The notes: generated by a model not told the origin, from the letters alone. A DNA stretch of 64,000 nt from Nonlabens spongiae (GCF_002117125.1 NZ_CP019344.1:1116001-1180000); one strand, 5' to 3'. Numbered from the stretch's first letter, positions 25,861-33,601 are shown. Program-made: numbers and translations.

Positions 25861-25941
25861 GTAAAAGCGCCGTAGTGTAACGGCTAGCACGTCGGGTAGA
25901 TCCCTTCAGATTTGAGTTCGATCCTCAAAGGGCGCTTTTAC
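25861..25941 (+). ncRNA. tRNA-like element A (Gln/Arg-like D and T arms, collapsed anticodon arm)
   Basis: The ends GTAAAAGCGCC and GGCGCTTTTAC pair perfectly over 11 bp. Inside are TA at the 8-9 position, a D arm (GTGT / GCAC around AACGGCTA, with GG in the loop), and a canonical T arm (TTTGAG, loop TTCGATC, CTCAAA). The anticodon arm is reduced to GGG-TAGAT-CCC, with a 5-nt loop instead of 7, so no normal decoding is possible. No CCA is encoded. It starts six bases after the TPR gene stop. Confidence 0.6.
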
Positions 25942-25954
25942 AAAATGGTGATTG

Positions 25955-25978
25955 AAGTTGATTTGATAAAATCAACTT
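25955..25978 (+). other. Ten-bp perfect hairpin
   Basis: AAGTTGATTT - GATA - AAATCAACTT, just downstream of tRNA-like element A. No U-run follows, so it is more likely a structured or processing element than a terminator. Confidence 0.55.
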
Positions 25979-26022
25979 TAAGAAACAGTAGCTAAGGGTT
26001 GCCAAAGACAGTCCTGAATAAG

Positions 26023-26044
26023 TCCAATAAATTGGATCTTTTTC
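26023..26044 (+). terminator. Weak terminator-like hairpin
   Basis: Stem TCCAAT / ATTGGA with a 2-nt loop followed by TCTTTTT. Confidence 0.4.
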
Positions 26045-26067
26045 CTCATTTCATCGTTAAAAAGCCT

Positions 26068-26098
26068 TGCGGTAGTATTACCTATCGCAGCGTTTTTT
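26068..26098 (+). terminator. Terminator after the first tRNA-like unit
   Basis: Eight-bp stem TGCGGTAG / CTATCGCA, loop TATTAC, then GCG and six T. Confidence 0.7.
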
Positions 26099-26101
26099 GC
26101 C

Positions 26102-26134
26102 TTGAAATGATAAAAAATCGCTCAATTTATTTTG
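26102..26134 (+). promoter_or_regulatory. Near-consensus promoter ahead of tRNA-like element B
   Basis: TTG at 26102, 22-bp spacer, TTATTTTG at 26127-26134 (one mismatch to TAnnTTTG). The expected transcription start coincides with the first base of element B at 26139. Confidence 0.4.
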
Positions 26135-26138
26135 CCCA

Positions 26139-26210
26139 GATTCAGAACTGCATTTGGCATAAAGCACCCGCTGAAGACGGGAAGATACCTGTTCGACTCA
26201 GGTCTGTTTC
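26139..26210 (+). ncRNA. tRNA-like element B, Phe(GAA)-like
   Basis: Seventy-two bases fold as a tRNA: acceptor GATTCAG with CTGTTTC (five pairs and a tandem T-T mismatch), short D arm (TGC / GCA, loop with GG), a 4-bp anticodon stem CCCG / CGGG with loop CTGAAGA giving anticodon GAA, 5-nt variable region, and T arm ACCTG-TTCGACT-CAGGT. Position 26 and part of the D stem are missing and no CCA is encoded. It could be a weak tRNA-Phe, a decoy, or a decaying gene. Confidence 0.55.
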
Positions 26211-26281
26211 GCACTTTACTGGTAGCGGTCGTGTTTCTGTATGGCACGCCTGTCTGCTGCGTTGCAAGTTTGTATCACGCA

Positions 26282-26362
26282 AGCAGATGCAACTGGTTGA
26301 GAGGTTTTTTGGTTTCCTTAAATCAAAGCAACGATTATGTAGGTTCGAGTCCTACTTCTGAT
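26282..26362 (+). ncRNA. tRNA-like element C (class II-like)
   Basis: A canonical T arm (GTAGG-TTCGAGT-CCTAC, 26339-26355) is followed by TTCTGAT, which pairs imperfectly (5 of 7) with AGCAGAT at 26282. A short variable-arm hairpin AATC / GATT precedes the T arm and CAACTGGTTG resembles a D arm. The anticodon region around TTTTTTGGTTT has no good 5-bp stem. A 9-bp hairpin with one bulge (CTGCTGCGT / ACGCAAGCAG, 26251-26286) precedes and overlaps its 5' end. Confidence 0.4.
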
Positions 26363-26368
26363 CAACAG

Positions 26369-26433
26369 ATCGGAATGGCGGAATAGGTATACGCACTGAT
26401 TTTAGAATCAGCAATCGAGAGTCATAGATCTCG
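26369..26433 (+). ncRNA. tRNA-Leu-like 5' half (element D)
   Basis: GGAATGGCGGAATAGGTATACGCA matches the tRNA-Leu D-arm layout (TG then GCG / CGC stem). The anticodon stem CTGAT / ATCAG is perfect but the loop is six bases (TTTAGA) and contains UAG. A 5-bp variable-arm hairpin CGAGA / TCTCG follows. No canonical T arm is found after it. CGGAATG at 26371 is exactly complementary to CATTCCG at 26731, which could close a larger RNA of about 370 nt. Confidence 0.45.
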
Positions 26434-26581
26434 TAAATCTAGGACAATCACCCTTTGTGGATAGGGAGAGTTTGAGGGATCTCGTTAAAAATCCTTCTCT
26501 TGGAGCGGTGGCTCGCCTTAGTTAAGCCAAAAGAAGAAACCCTGCGGGACAGGTCGGGAATTTAGAGCAATCAAGGTTCCA

Positions 26582-26637
26582 GTCCAGATCTCGCCTTGAA
26601 TGTAAGTCCAGTCACGATTCGAGACCGTGATTCTGGA
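26582..26637 (+). ncRNA. Mini tRNA-like hairpin with T-arm features
   Basis: TCCAGAT at 26583 pairs 6 of 7 with TTCTGGA at 26631, enclosing a stem TCACG / CGTGA whose loop carries TTCGAGA, a T-loop-like sequence. There is room for neither a full D nor anticodon arm. GGTTCCAGTCC just upstream is a second T-loop-like sequence. Together with elements A-D it extends the tRNA-like character through most of 25.86-26.74 kb. Confidence 0.3.
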
Positions 26638-26786
26638 ATGGCTTGGAGAACTAAAACGAAGATCGTTAGATCAGACTAAATAGTTCAAAAACCTATTTCG
26701 GGTAGCGGTTGAGACGAACCGACAGACTCACATTCCGCGAGGGATGGATGACCTCAACGCAGGGTTTCTTTAAAAAAGTATTGTTT

Positions 26787-26810
26787 CAGGGTTTTACCGG
26801 TAACGCCCTG
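26787..26810 (+). other. Hairpin upstream of the slipin gene
   Basis: CAGGG / CCCTG arms enclose the palindrome TTACCGGTAA. No U-run follows; it sits 55 bp before the slipin ATG and could be an operator or an RNA structure. Confidence 0.4.
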
Positions 26811-26865
26811 TTCAAATAGTGTAAATTTTAATCGATCGCAGATTGTGGTCACAAAGAAAAGAGAA

Positions 26866-27975
26866 ATGAAAATTTCTAGAAAAGTCATCAAGACCGGTAC
26901 TGTGGGACTGGTCTTCAAAGACGGTGAATTTGTCAGAATGTTGAATGCAGGCGTTCACTGGGTACGCTTTCGCGAAAGCGTAAAAATCTTCTACATGACT
27001 GCACAACTTAAGCTGGACGTGCGACTGGAAGAAGTCTTGCTCAAGGATGCGAAAGTTCTAGAGAACCTACATGTTGTTGATGTGGGTGACGGCGAGCTGG
27101 TTTTTAAATTTGTCAATAACATCTACAGTCATGTACTCACCACCGGAAGATACCTCTACTGGAAAGGGTTCATGGACTACAAGTTTGTCAAGGCAGATTT
27201 GAGTAAAATCGAGATCACCGAGGATCTGGACAGCAGCATTTTAAGTCGCTACGGTGTGAATCAATATGTTAGAACCTTTGAAGTAGGCGCTACTGAAAAA
27301 GGGGTGTTGCTAGTCGAGGACAAATTTGATCGTGTGCTGGAAAGCGGTGTGTATAGGTTTTGGAAGAACGACATCAGCATCAAGTTTGCCAAAACTGACA
27401 CGAGAACCCTTCAAATGGAGGTAAGCGGTCAAGAGTTGCTGACGAAGGATAAGGCGAGCATCAGAACCTTTCTGTTTGCAAAATACCGAGTAGTGGATGT
27501 GAAACGTGCGCTCATGGGAACCAAGGATTTTGAAAAACAATTTTATGTGGATCTACAACTGGCTCTGCGTGGTTTTGTAGGAAACTTTACGCTGGATGAA
27601 CTCCTTGAAAGCAAGGAAGATCTAGCCGCGAGCATCAATGCAAAAACTGTGGTTACAGCAAGGGATCTAGGCATTGAGCTGCTTGATGTGGGAGTGCGTG
27701 ATATCATCTTGACTGGAGAAATGAAGGAAATCATGAATAAAGTCTTGATGGCACAAAAAACCGCTCAAGCAAACGTGATTACCCGAAGAGAGGAAACTGC
27801 TAGCACCCGTAGTTTGCTCAACACGGCAAAGCTCATGGAAGAAAATGCCATGCTCTATAAGCTCAAGGAAATGGAGTACGTAGAAAAGATCGCCGATAAA
27901 ATCGGTGAGATCACCGTAACCGGTAATGGTGGTATGGTAGGACAGCTCAAAGAAATTTTTGCCGCTGGGAAATGA
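26866..27975 (+). CDS. Slipin family (SPFH / band-7) protein
   Basis: The 369-residue protein has the prohibitin-homology fold in duplicated form: an N-terminal beta-rich region repeating the pattern VGLVFKDGEFVRMLNAGVHW and VLLVEDKFDRVLESGVYRFW, then the SPFH core (FAKYRVVDVKRALMG, LQLALRGFVGNFTLDELL, ARDLGIELLDVGVRDIIL) and a C-terminal amphipathic helix (RREETASTRSLLNTAKLMEENAML). There is no N-terminal membrane helix, so it is probably a peripheral oligomer. Slipins of this type occur beside RtcB and other RNA-repair genes in some bacteria; no RtcB is in this window, but the tRNA-like RNAs upstream make a link to RNA attractive. ATG at 26866 is used; a GTG at 26845 adds seven residues. 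The palindrome at 26965 encodes RFRES. Confidence 0.88.
   Translation: MKISRKVIKTGTVGLVFKDGEFVRMLNAGVHWVRFRESVKIFYMTAQLKLDVRLEEVLLKDAKVLENLHVVDVGDGELVFKFVNNIYSHVLTTGRYLYWKGFMDYKFVKADLSKIEITEDLDSSILSRYGVNQYVRTFEVGATEKGVLLVEDKFDRVLESGVYRFWKNDISIKFAKTDTRTLQMEVSGQELLTKDKASIRTFLFAKYRVVDVKRALMGTKDFEKQFYVDLQLALRGFVGNFTLDELLESKEDLAASINAKTVVTARDLGIELLDVGVRDIILTGEMKEIMNKVLMAQKTAQANVITRREETASTRSLLNTAKLMEENAMLYKLKEMEYVEKIADKIGEITVTGNGGMVGQLKEIFAAGK
26965..26980. repeat. GCTTTCGCGAAAGC palindrome, copy 5
   Basis: Perfect copy in the slipin gene, frame RFRES. Confidence 0.9.
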
Positions 27976-27994
27976 GTCTTAGGACTTTGAATAG

Positions 27995-28024
27995 AAAGAG
28001 CGGACGTGGTGTCCGCTCTTTTTT
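27995..28024 (+). terminator. Slipin terminator
   Basis: Eleven-bp stem AAAGAGCGGAC / GTCCGCTCTTT, loop GTGGT, then Ts. Confidence 0.92.
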
Positions 28025-28046
28025 ATTTCCTAAGTATGAATTCTAA

Positions 28047-29105
28047 TCAATTCTTTAAACTCTGCATGTCGATCACAAAACGGTATTTTACATCGCTATC
28101 CTGAACGCGCTGAAAAGCTTCATTGATCTCATCAATGTTGATCATCTCGATATCGCAGGTAATATTTTTTTCACCACAAAAATCAAGCATTTCTTGAGTT
28201 TCCTTAATCCCTCCTATTAGAGATCCAGCAACGCGCTTTCTTCCTATGATCAAGTTACCACCGTGCATGGGTTCTAAAGGCTCAATGGCTCCTACCATAC
28301 ACATGGTGCCATCAATGGTAAGTAGGTTCAGGTATGGATTAATATCGTGTTTTACCGGAACAGTGTTCAAAATAAAATCAAAAGAGCCTTTATGCTCTTT
28401 CATTTGGTCGTCGTCTGTTGAGATCAATACACCATCGGCTCCTAATTTTTTGGCATCTTCTTTTTTGCCTAGTGATGTGGTGATCATTATTGTTTCCGCA
28501 CCCATCGCTGCGGCAAACTTGATTCCCATGTGGCCAAGACCGCCTAAGCCTACTACGCCTACTTTATCTCCTTTCTTGATATTCCAATGATTGAGGGGTG
28601 AGTACGTAGTTATTCCTGCACATAATAATGGTGCAGCTGCGGCAAGGTCTAAATTCTCAGGAACACTTAAAACAAATTCTTCTCTTACTGTGATGCTGGT
28701 TGAGTATCCACCGAAAGTGTGATCACTTTCTGCACCACCAATCTTGTCTTTGCCATTATAGGTTCCCGTCATTCCGTTCTCACAAAACTGCTCGAGATCG
28801 TTGTTACATGAAGGACACTCTAGACAGCTATCGACCATACAACCTACAGCCACAATGTCTCCTTCTTTAAATTTGTTTACATCTGAACCAGTCTCTGTGA
28901 CCTTACCCACGATCTCATGACCAGGAACTATAGGATATTTAGCATTCCCCCAGTCATTGTTCTTTGCGTGAATATCGCTGTGGCAGACTCCACAGTATAA
29001 AATTTCAATTTTTACGTCGTTAGCATTCAACTCCCGACGCTTTATGGTCATTTGCTTCAAATCTGCATCAGAGCTTTGAGCTCCGTACGCTTTTACTTCT
29101 TGCAT
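28047..29105 (-). CDS. Zinc-dependent NAD(P) alcohol dehydrogenase (cinnamyl-alcohol DH / YahK-like)
   Basis: Medium-chain dehydrogenase of 352 residues reducing aldehydes or oxidising alcohols. Catalytic zinc ligands are in YCGVCHSDIH and VPGHEIVG; structural zinc is held by CLECPSCNNDLEQFC; the Rossmann motif is VGVVGLGGLGHMGIKFA. The order and loop lengths fit the YahK/AdhC-like aldehyde reductase group, usually NADPH-specific. Physiological substrate is unknown; no linked pathway genes are nearby. Start ATG at 29105. Confidence 0.92.
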   Translation of the reverse strand: MQEVKAYGAQSSDADLKQMTIKRRELNANDVKIEILYCGVCHSDIHAKNNDWGNAKYPIVPGHEIVGKVTETGSDVNKFKEGDIVAVGCMVDSCLECPSCNNDLEQFCENGMTGTYNGKDKIGGAESDHTFGGYSTSITVREEFVLSVPENLDLAAAAPLLCAGITTYSPLNHWNIKKGDKVGVVGLGGLGHMGIKFAAAMGAETIMITTSLGKKEDAKKLGADGVLISTDDDQMKEHKGSFDFILNTVPVKHDINPYLNLLTIDGTMCMVGAIEPLEPMHGGNLIIGRKRVAGSLIGGIKETQEMLDFCGEKNITCDIEMINIDEINEAFQRVQDSDVKYRFVIDMQSLKN

Positions 29106-29173
29106 CTTTCTATATTTTACTCAAAATTACTGATGTCATGTTATAAAGACTTAAAAAGTCACGTTAATAGAGT

Positions 29174-29776
29174 CTAAGATTCTTTTGATGATCTTTTTGG
29201 ATCATAGAGAATGATAATTTGAATTACAATAGCAAGGAAAATGAGTACATAGATTTCGATACTTGTGAAAAGTTCAACGGTTTCTACAGCCTTCTTAGTA
29301 ATTCCCATTTGTACGCCTCCCTCAGCCAATTGAATTTCTGCGAGGTCATTTAATTTTTGTTTAAGCAATTGAGAGCTTTGCAACAACGTTGAGTCTATAG
29401 ATTCTCTAGATCCAGCGGCACTTTTTGCGGATAGGTCTTGAACGCCTTGTTTGAATTTTTTAAAAACCTTTTCTTCTTCTTTAGTTAGTTTAGTGGTTTC
29501 AAACCTAACGATGAGATTCTCTAAATGATCTTTAGTAGTCTTTATTTTATTATCAGCCTGGAACGAGGAATCTGTTACAATAGCTAGTTCCAAGTCGTGA
29601 ATAGAGACTGACATATCATAAATAATATTCTTTGCCACTAATCTATCCTCATATAAAGAGGTCACCGAGTCCTTGACTTGAATAAAGTTGTTGCGATCGA
29701 TCAAATTTGTGGTCACAATCAGAACAAAAACCATTGAAATACCTAGCAACCACTTAATTTTGTTATATGTTTTCAT
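29174..29776 (-). CDS. Sensor-only protein with MCP-type four-helix-bundle domain
   Basis: A 200-residue membrane protein: TM1 at about residues 8-26, a helical extracytoplasmic region of about 140 residues rich in coiled-coil heptads (VKDSVTSLYEDRLVAKNIIYD resembles the 4HB_MCP domain of chemoreceptors), TM2 at about 170-190, and a cytoplasmic tail of only nine residues (DPKRSSKES). No HAMP, kinase, cyclase or methyl-accepting signalling part follows. It therefore cannot signal in the usual way alone and may act through a membrane partner. It is likely monocistronic. Confidence 0.72.
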   Translation of the reverse strand: MKTYNKIKWLLGISMVFVLIVTTNLIDRNNFIQVKDSVTSLYEDRLVAKNIIYDMSVSIHDLELAIVTDSSFQADNKIKTTKDHLENLIVRFETTKLTKEEEKVFKKFKQGVQDLSAKSAAGSRESIDSTLLQSSQLLKQKLNDLAEIQLAEGGVQMGITKKAVETVELFTSIEIYVLIFLAIVIQIIILYDPKRSSKES

Positions 29777-29824
29777 AGAAAAGATTTAGCTCTCTAAGAT
29801 ACGAATTCTGGTCTTGACTAGAAT

Positions 29825-29853
29825 CAAAAAAGCACTGCTTACTGCAGTGCTTT
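29825..29853 (-). terminator. Terminator of the DUF2911 gene
   Basis: Ten-bp stem AAAGCACTGC / GCAGTGCTTT; on the minus strand the transcript ends in six U. Confidence 0.88.
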
Positions 29854-29875
29854 CCATGTATTGAAAGGGATTCTA

Positions 29876-30712
29876 TTAAGCTCCCCAGCGCGCTAGGTTG
29901 TCCTGATTGATCTTTACATAATCTTGGTTTCCACGTTCTTTTGCCAGAGCAAGTGCTTTTTTAGCCGATGTAATCGCAGCCTGCTTATTACCCATTTTTT
30001 CCTCGATCAAAGATTTACGTGTAAAAATCCAGAACGCCTTAGGGTTCATCTCAGTAGCTTTTGTGATCCACTCATGTGCTTGATTAAGATCTTGGTCTGC
30101 TTCTAGGTAGAATGCCGCTGCTTGATAATAATCATTTGCGCTAGGACCAGACATGGCTCTTTTAATATTTGCCATGGTTTTAGCTTGGGTGGGAACGGTA
30201 AAAGGAACTCTTACCAGAGTTTCATCCCACATCATTTGTAAGTGTGCACCACCCATGCTCAATTCATTAATCGCAATCGTCCATGATTCTTGAGGCATGT
30301 TGAGTTTTTCGGTTTTTGCCATGACGCTAGCAGCTACTTTAGAGGCATCCCACTCAGCAGGATTCCCCCAGTTATTAGTATCTGTATAAAGCATAACCTC
30401 CCACTGATCTTTGCCCGGTTTAGTATAAATGGCATATGTTCCAGCTTCAACATTTTTACCACCAAACTTCACCTCATCAGAAAATGTTATCAAGGTATTT
30501 TCGTTAGCTCCCGTACGCCATAGTTTGCCGTAAGGCACTAAACCACCAAAAATATCACGACCCTTCATAGCAGGCCTGCTGTATTCTACGGTAACGTCAG
30601 TCAAACCCACCGTTTGCATAACCTTTGCTTTAGGACTGGGTTGAGGTGCTTCAATTTGAGCTGTTGCAAAAACAGCAACGCTTAGAAATAATAAGAACAA
30701 TTTGTTTTTCAT
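29876..30712 (-). CDS. DUF2911 domain protein with TPR-like C-terminus, exported
   Basis: A 278-residue secreted protein. The first 18 residues are a signal peptide (LFLLFLSVAVFATAQ). The DUF2911 domain shows the family core VEYSRPAMKGRDIFGGLVPYGKLWRTGANENT and GGKNVEAGTYAIYTKPG. The last 80 residues have a TPR-like pattern (NDYYQAAAFYLEADQDLNQAHEWITKATEMNPKAFW). Function is unknown; the domain is widespread in Bacteroidetes periplasm. Single-gene unit with a strong terminator. Confidence 0.88.
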   Translation of the reverse strand: MKNKLFLLFLSVAVFATAQIEAPQPSPKAKVMQTVGLTDVTVEYSRPAMKGRDIFGGLVPYGKLWRTGANENTLITFSDEVKFGGKNVEAGTYAIYTKPGKDQWEVMLYTDTNNWGNPAEWDASKVAASVMAKTEKLNMPQESWTIAINELSMGGAHLQMMWDETLVRVPFTVPTQAKTMANIKRAMSGPSANDYYQAAAFYLEADQDLNQAHEWITKATEMNPKAFWIFTRKSLIEEKMGNKQAAITSAKKALALAKERGNQDYVKINQDNLARWGA

Positions 30713-30775
30713 GAGTATCTAATATTTGGGACCACTAAAATAAAGATACCTGCAGTCAAATTTGTTAGGGTTTTC

Positions 30776-31183
30776 CTAACTAACTCCTTTTGCTTTTGAG
30801 AAGAAAATCATTTTTACCGCAACAATGATAAGAATAAAACCAAAAATCTTTTTCATAAGCTGCTGATTGATGTTCACCGCAAGCTTAGAGCCGAAGTAAC
30901 CGCCCACCACAAAAGAAAGTGCTATTATCAAAGCATAACGCCAGTCCAGCGTGTGACCACTATTATGATAGGTATAAGCAGCAACAAAGGTCACGGGAAC
31001 GGCCAGCACGGCAAGACTTATCCCCTGAGCCTGATGCTGGGAATAGCCTAAAAAATATACGGCCAGAGGTACCATAATCACACCACCTCCCACGCCCACA
31101 CTACCGCTCAAAACACCTGCTAATAATCCTATCGCTAGAAGTAATAAAATTGTCGTTAAATCCATGGAAGTTTTTTTCATCAT
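30776..31183 (-). CDS. TauE/SafE-type membrane transporter, half-length
   Basis: A 135-residue protein with four predicted membrane helices. The start LLLAIGLLAGVLSGSVGVGGGVIMVPLAVYFLG is the conserved first repeat of the TauE/SafE (DUF81) anion-exporter family. Full members have two such repeats (about 250 residues); this one has a single repeat and would need to dimerise. ATG at 31183 overlaps the cardiolipin synthase stop as TAATG, showing coupling to that gene; a GTG at 31201 is less likely. Confidence 0.8.
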   Translation of the reverse strand: MMKKTSMDLTTILLLLAIGLLAGVLSGSVGVGGGVIMVPLAVYFLGYSQHQAQGISLAVLAVPVTFVAAYTYHNSGHTLDWRYALIIALSFVVGGYFGSKLAVNINQQLMKKIFGFILIIVAVKMIFFSKAKGVS

Positions 31184-32661
31184 TAAAGCATAGGAGCCCA
31201 CAATCTACAAAAGGATTCTTTAAACTTATAGAAATGGGAGCGTTCTTCCCATTCTTGAGGGTCTAATTGTACACAATCTTCTTTATCCTTTTCAAATTTT
31301 TCATTCAAATTTTGAGCAACCGCTTCATCATAGATCAATGCATTGATTTCAAAATTGATATCAAAGCTGCGATAATCCATATTAGAGGTTCCTATTGTTG
31401 CAAACTGTCCATCCACGACCATCGTTTTTGCGTGCAACATTCCTCTACAATACCAGAAAACTTTAATACCGCAGTTCATAATTTCTTCAAAATACGATCT
31501 GGAAGCATATCGAGCGGCCCAGCTGTCGCCTATCCTCGGGACCATAATCTCGACATCAATACCTGATCGAGCGGCACTTTCCAGAGCAGTTAGAATCGCT
31601 TGATTAGGTATAAAATACGGTGTTGTGATACGTATGCTCTCTTCTGCAGTATTTATAGCAAGAAAAATCGCTTCCATGATATTTGCCCAATCTGAATCGG
31701 GACCGCTGGCAGCAATTTGAACGGGTTTATTTTCCCATTCATCCACATCTGGAAAATAATCTTTATTGATCATATCGTCTTCTTCCTGCTCCGTATGGTC
31801 GTGAACAAAAAACCAATTGAGCATCCACTGCGCTTGAATACTTTTGACGGCATGACCTTCAATGCGTAAATGCGTATCGCGCCAGTATCCATGCTTGTTT
31901 TCACCCAGATCATTTCGATAATCATCGCTAACATTGATTCCGCCAAGGTAACCTATGTGCCCATCAATGATAACGATTTTACGGTGATCACGATAGTTAG
32001 CCTTACGCGTAAAATTTGAAAAAATAACGGGCATGAATGCCTCAACATCAATTCCCGCATTCCTCATTTTTTTGATAGCATTGCCTGATAGGTCACTTCC
32101 TACACTGTCATAAATAAGTTTAACCAGTACATCCCGCTCTCGAGCAGCTAGGAGCCTATCGATGAATTCATTGCCAGTCGTGTCATCATTGAAAATAAAA
32201 TATTCAATATGAATATGGTGTTTGGCTTGATCTATATCATGAAGAATAGTCTTGAAAGTATTCTCTCCATTATACAAGACCTTCAGATCATTCTTAAGAG
32301 TAAGTGGTGAATCCTCGTTATGCCTTAGAAGTTTTACCAGTTTCAGCCTGTCTTTAAGAAAGTCTTCTTCAAATTTTGCTAGCTCTTCATCAGTAAGAAA
32401 AAGTTTATCGTTCCACTTTGAAATAATCTTGTGTGAATCGAGGTTTTTACGTTTGAAAATCTTTGACTTTCTATACTCCAGGCCAAAGAAGTAATAGATC
32501 AAAAGTCCCACAAAGGGAAAGGCGATGAGAAATAGCAGCGACGATAGGGTCTTGCGCGGATTCTGATTATTACGCAGCAAAAAGAACGCTGCACTTAGGG
32601 CAACAATATAATTGACGATAAGCGCCGTAATAAACCAGTGTGTCCAGACCCAGTTGATCAT
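31183..32661 (-). CDS. cls: Cardiolipin synthase (phospholipase D family)
   Basis: Inner-membrane enzyme that makes cardiolipin from two phosphatidylglycerols. The 492-residue protein begins with two transmembrane helices, followed by two PLD domains. HKD motif 1 is HRKIVIIDGHIGYLGG and motif 2 is HAKTMVVDGQFATIGTSN. Length and order match bacterial Cls. It starts one base after the lytic transglycosylase stop (TAA-A-ATG) and overlaps the TauE-like gene, so the three genes form one envelope operon. Confidence 0.95.
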   Translation of the reverse strand: MINWVWTHWFITALIVNYIVALSAAFFLLRNNQNPRKTLSSLLFLIAFPFVGLLIYYFFGLEYRKSKIFKRKNLDSHKIISKWNDKLFLTDEELAKFEEDFLKDRLKLVKLLRHNEDSPLTLKNDLKVLYNGENTFKTILHDIDQAKHHIHIEYFIFNDDTTGNEFIDRLLAARERDVLVKLIYDSVGSDLSGNAIKKMRNAGIDVEAFMPVIFSNFTRKANYRDHRKIVIIDGHIGYLGGINVSDDYRNDLGENKHGYWRDTHLRIEGHAVKSIQAQWMLNWFFVHDHTEQEEDDMINKDYFPDVDEWENKPVQIAASGPDSDWANIMEAIFLAINTAEESIRITTPYFIPNQAILTALESAARSGIDVEIMVPRIGDSWAARYASRSYFEEIMNCGIKVFWYCRGMLHAKTMVVDGQFATIGTSNMDYRSFDINFEINALIYDEAVAQNLNEKFEKDKEDCVQLDPQEWEERSHFYKFKESFCRLWAPML

Positions 32662-32662
32662 T

Positions 32663-33601
32663 TTATCTATAATATCCCTCTAGCGGGATATCAATCTCAT
32701 AGCGTTTACGTGATTTATTGTTCAAATGAGCCTCCCTTAACCACGGGTTGTGTATTTTGAGGATTTTGTAGTTGATGTTTCTCGCTTTCGCGAAAGCGGC
32801 CAAATCATCGATCTCATAATCCACGACCTCAGCTTTTGTAGGTATCAATTGATACATGTGCTCCTCATCCACATTAAACCCGAAGCTCTCTGGGTTACCT
32901 AAAATCTCCTTTAAAGCAAGAATACGGAACATGTAACGACCCGTTTCCTGACCGAGCAATAGATCATAATAATCACTTACCTGCTGGCGCTCCAGCTGGC
33001 GATCAATTCCAGCATTTCCAGCGTTATAAGCCGCTGCAGCTAGAGTCCAGGAGCCAAATTTCTCTTTACTCTCCTTCAAATACTTACAAGCTGCTCTAGT
33101 AGCCATTTCTAGGTGATAGCGCTCATCTACATTATCATTTACCTCAAGGCCTAGCTCCTTACCAGTACTTTTCATGATCTGCCAGAATCCTCTCGCTCCA
33201 GCTGGAGAAAACACGTTTTGCAAGCCACTCTCGATTACCGCGAGGTATTTGAAGTCATCTGGAACACCTTCTTCTTTGAGAATCGGTTCAATGATCGGGA
33301 AGTATTTTTTACTGCGTTTGATAAGCAAAATCCCATTAGACTGCCAGTAAGTATTTACAAGAAACTCACGATCTGCCCGCTCTAAAATATCTGGATCTTC
33401 CAGAGGAACTTTTTCACCTGCAAAGTCGAGGTCTTGCGGGATTTTGTAACTATATACATTGTAATCTTTAACCCTACTCTTTTCGGGATCTGTTTGGGTA
33501 GTTTCAGCTTTTGAAATAGTAGCGCTGTTACTCATTTGTAAAGCACCAGCACTCACGATTGCCACTACGGCAATGCCCATTCCTATCAGTATTTTTTTCA
33601 T
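32663..33601 (-). CDS. Lytic transglycosylase domain protein (MltD-like)
   Basis: Cleaves peptidoglycan glycan strands with formation of 1,6-anhydro-MurNAc. The 312-residue product has an N-terminal membrane anchor or signal (LIGMGIAVVAIVSAGAL) and an SLT domain with the catalytic Glu in LAVIESGLQNVFSPAGARGFWQIM, then YHLEMATRAACKYL and WTLAAAAYNAGNAG. No LysM repeats are seen, unlike E. coli MltD. First gene of the operon with cls and the TauE-like gene. The palindrome at 32783 encodes AFAKAR. Confidence 0.92.
   Translation of the reverse strand: MKKILIGMGIAVVAIVSAGALQMSNSATISKAETTQTDPEKSRVKDYNVYSYKIPQDLDFAGEKVPLEDPDILERADREFLVNTYWQSNGILLIKRSKKYFPIIEPILKEEGVPDDFKYLAVIESGLQNVFSPAGARGFWQIMKSTGKELGLEVNDNVDERYHLEMATRAACKYLKESKEKFGSWTLAAAAYNAGNAGIDRQLERQQVSDYYDLLLGQETGRYMFRILALKEILGNPESFGFNVDEEHMYQLIPTKAEVVDYEIDDLAAFAKARNINYKILKIHNPWLREAHLNNKSRKRYEIDIPLEGYYR
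32783..32798. repeat. GCTTTCGCGAAAGC palindrome, copy 6
   Basis: Perfect copy near the 3' end of the lytic transglycosylase gene. Confidence 0.9.

Noticed and set aside
25999..26386. ORFs of 120 and 84 codons across the tRNA-like region
   Set aside because: Their products resemble no protein and they run through terminator hairpins and cloverleaf-like structures; RNA explains the region better.
26396..26730. Group I intron in the tRNA-Leu-like element
   Set aside because: AGAGCAATC and CAGACTAAA recall intron core elements, but the anticodon stem is uninterrupted and no matching P7 partner was found downstream.
26369..26740. tmRNA (ssrA)
   Set aside because: The conserved tmRNA ends and a tag reading frame ending in a hydrophobic Ala-Ala motif are not visible.
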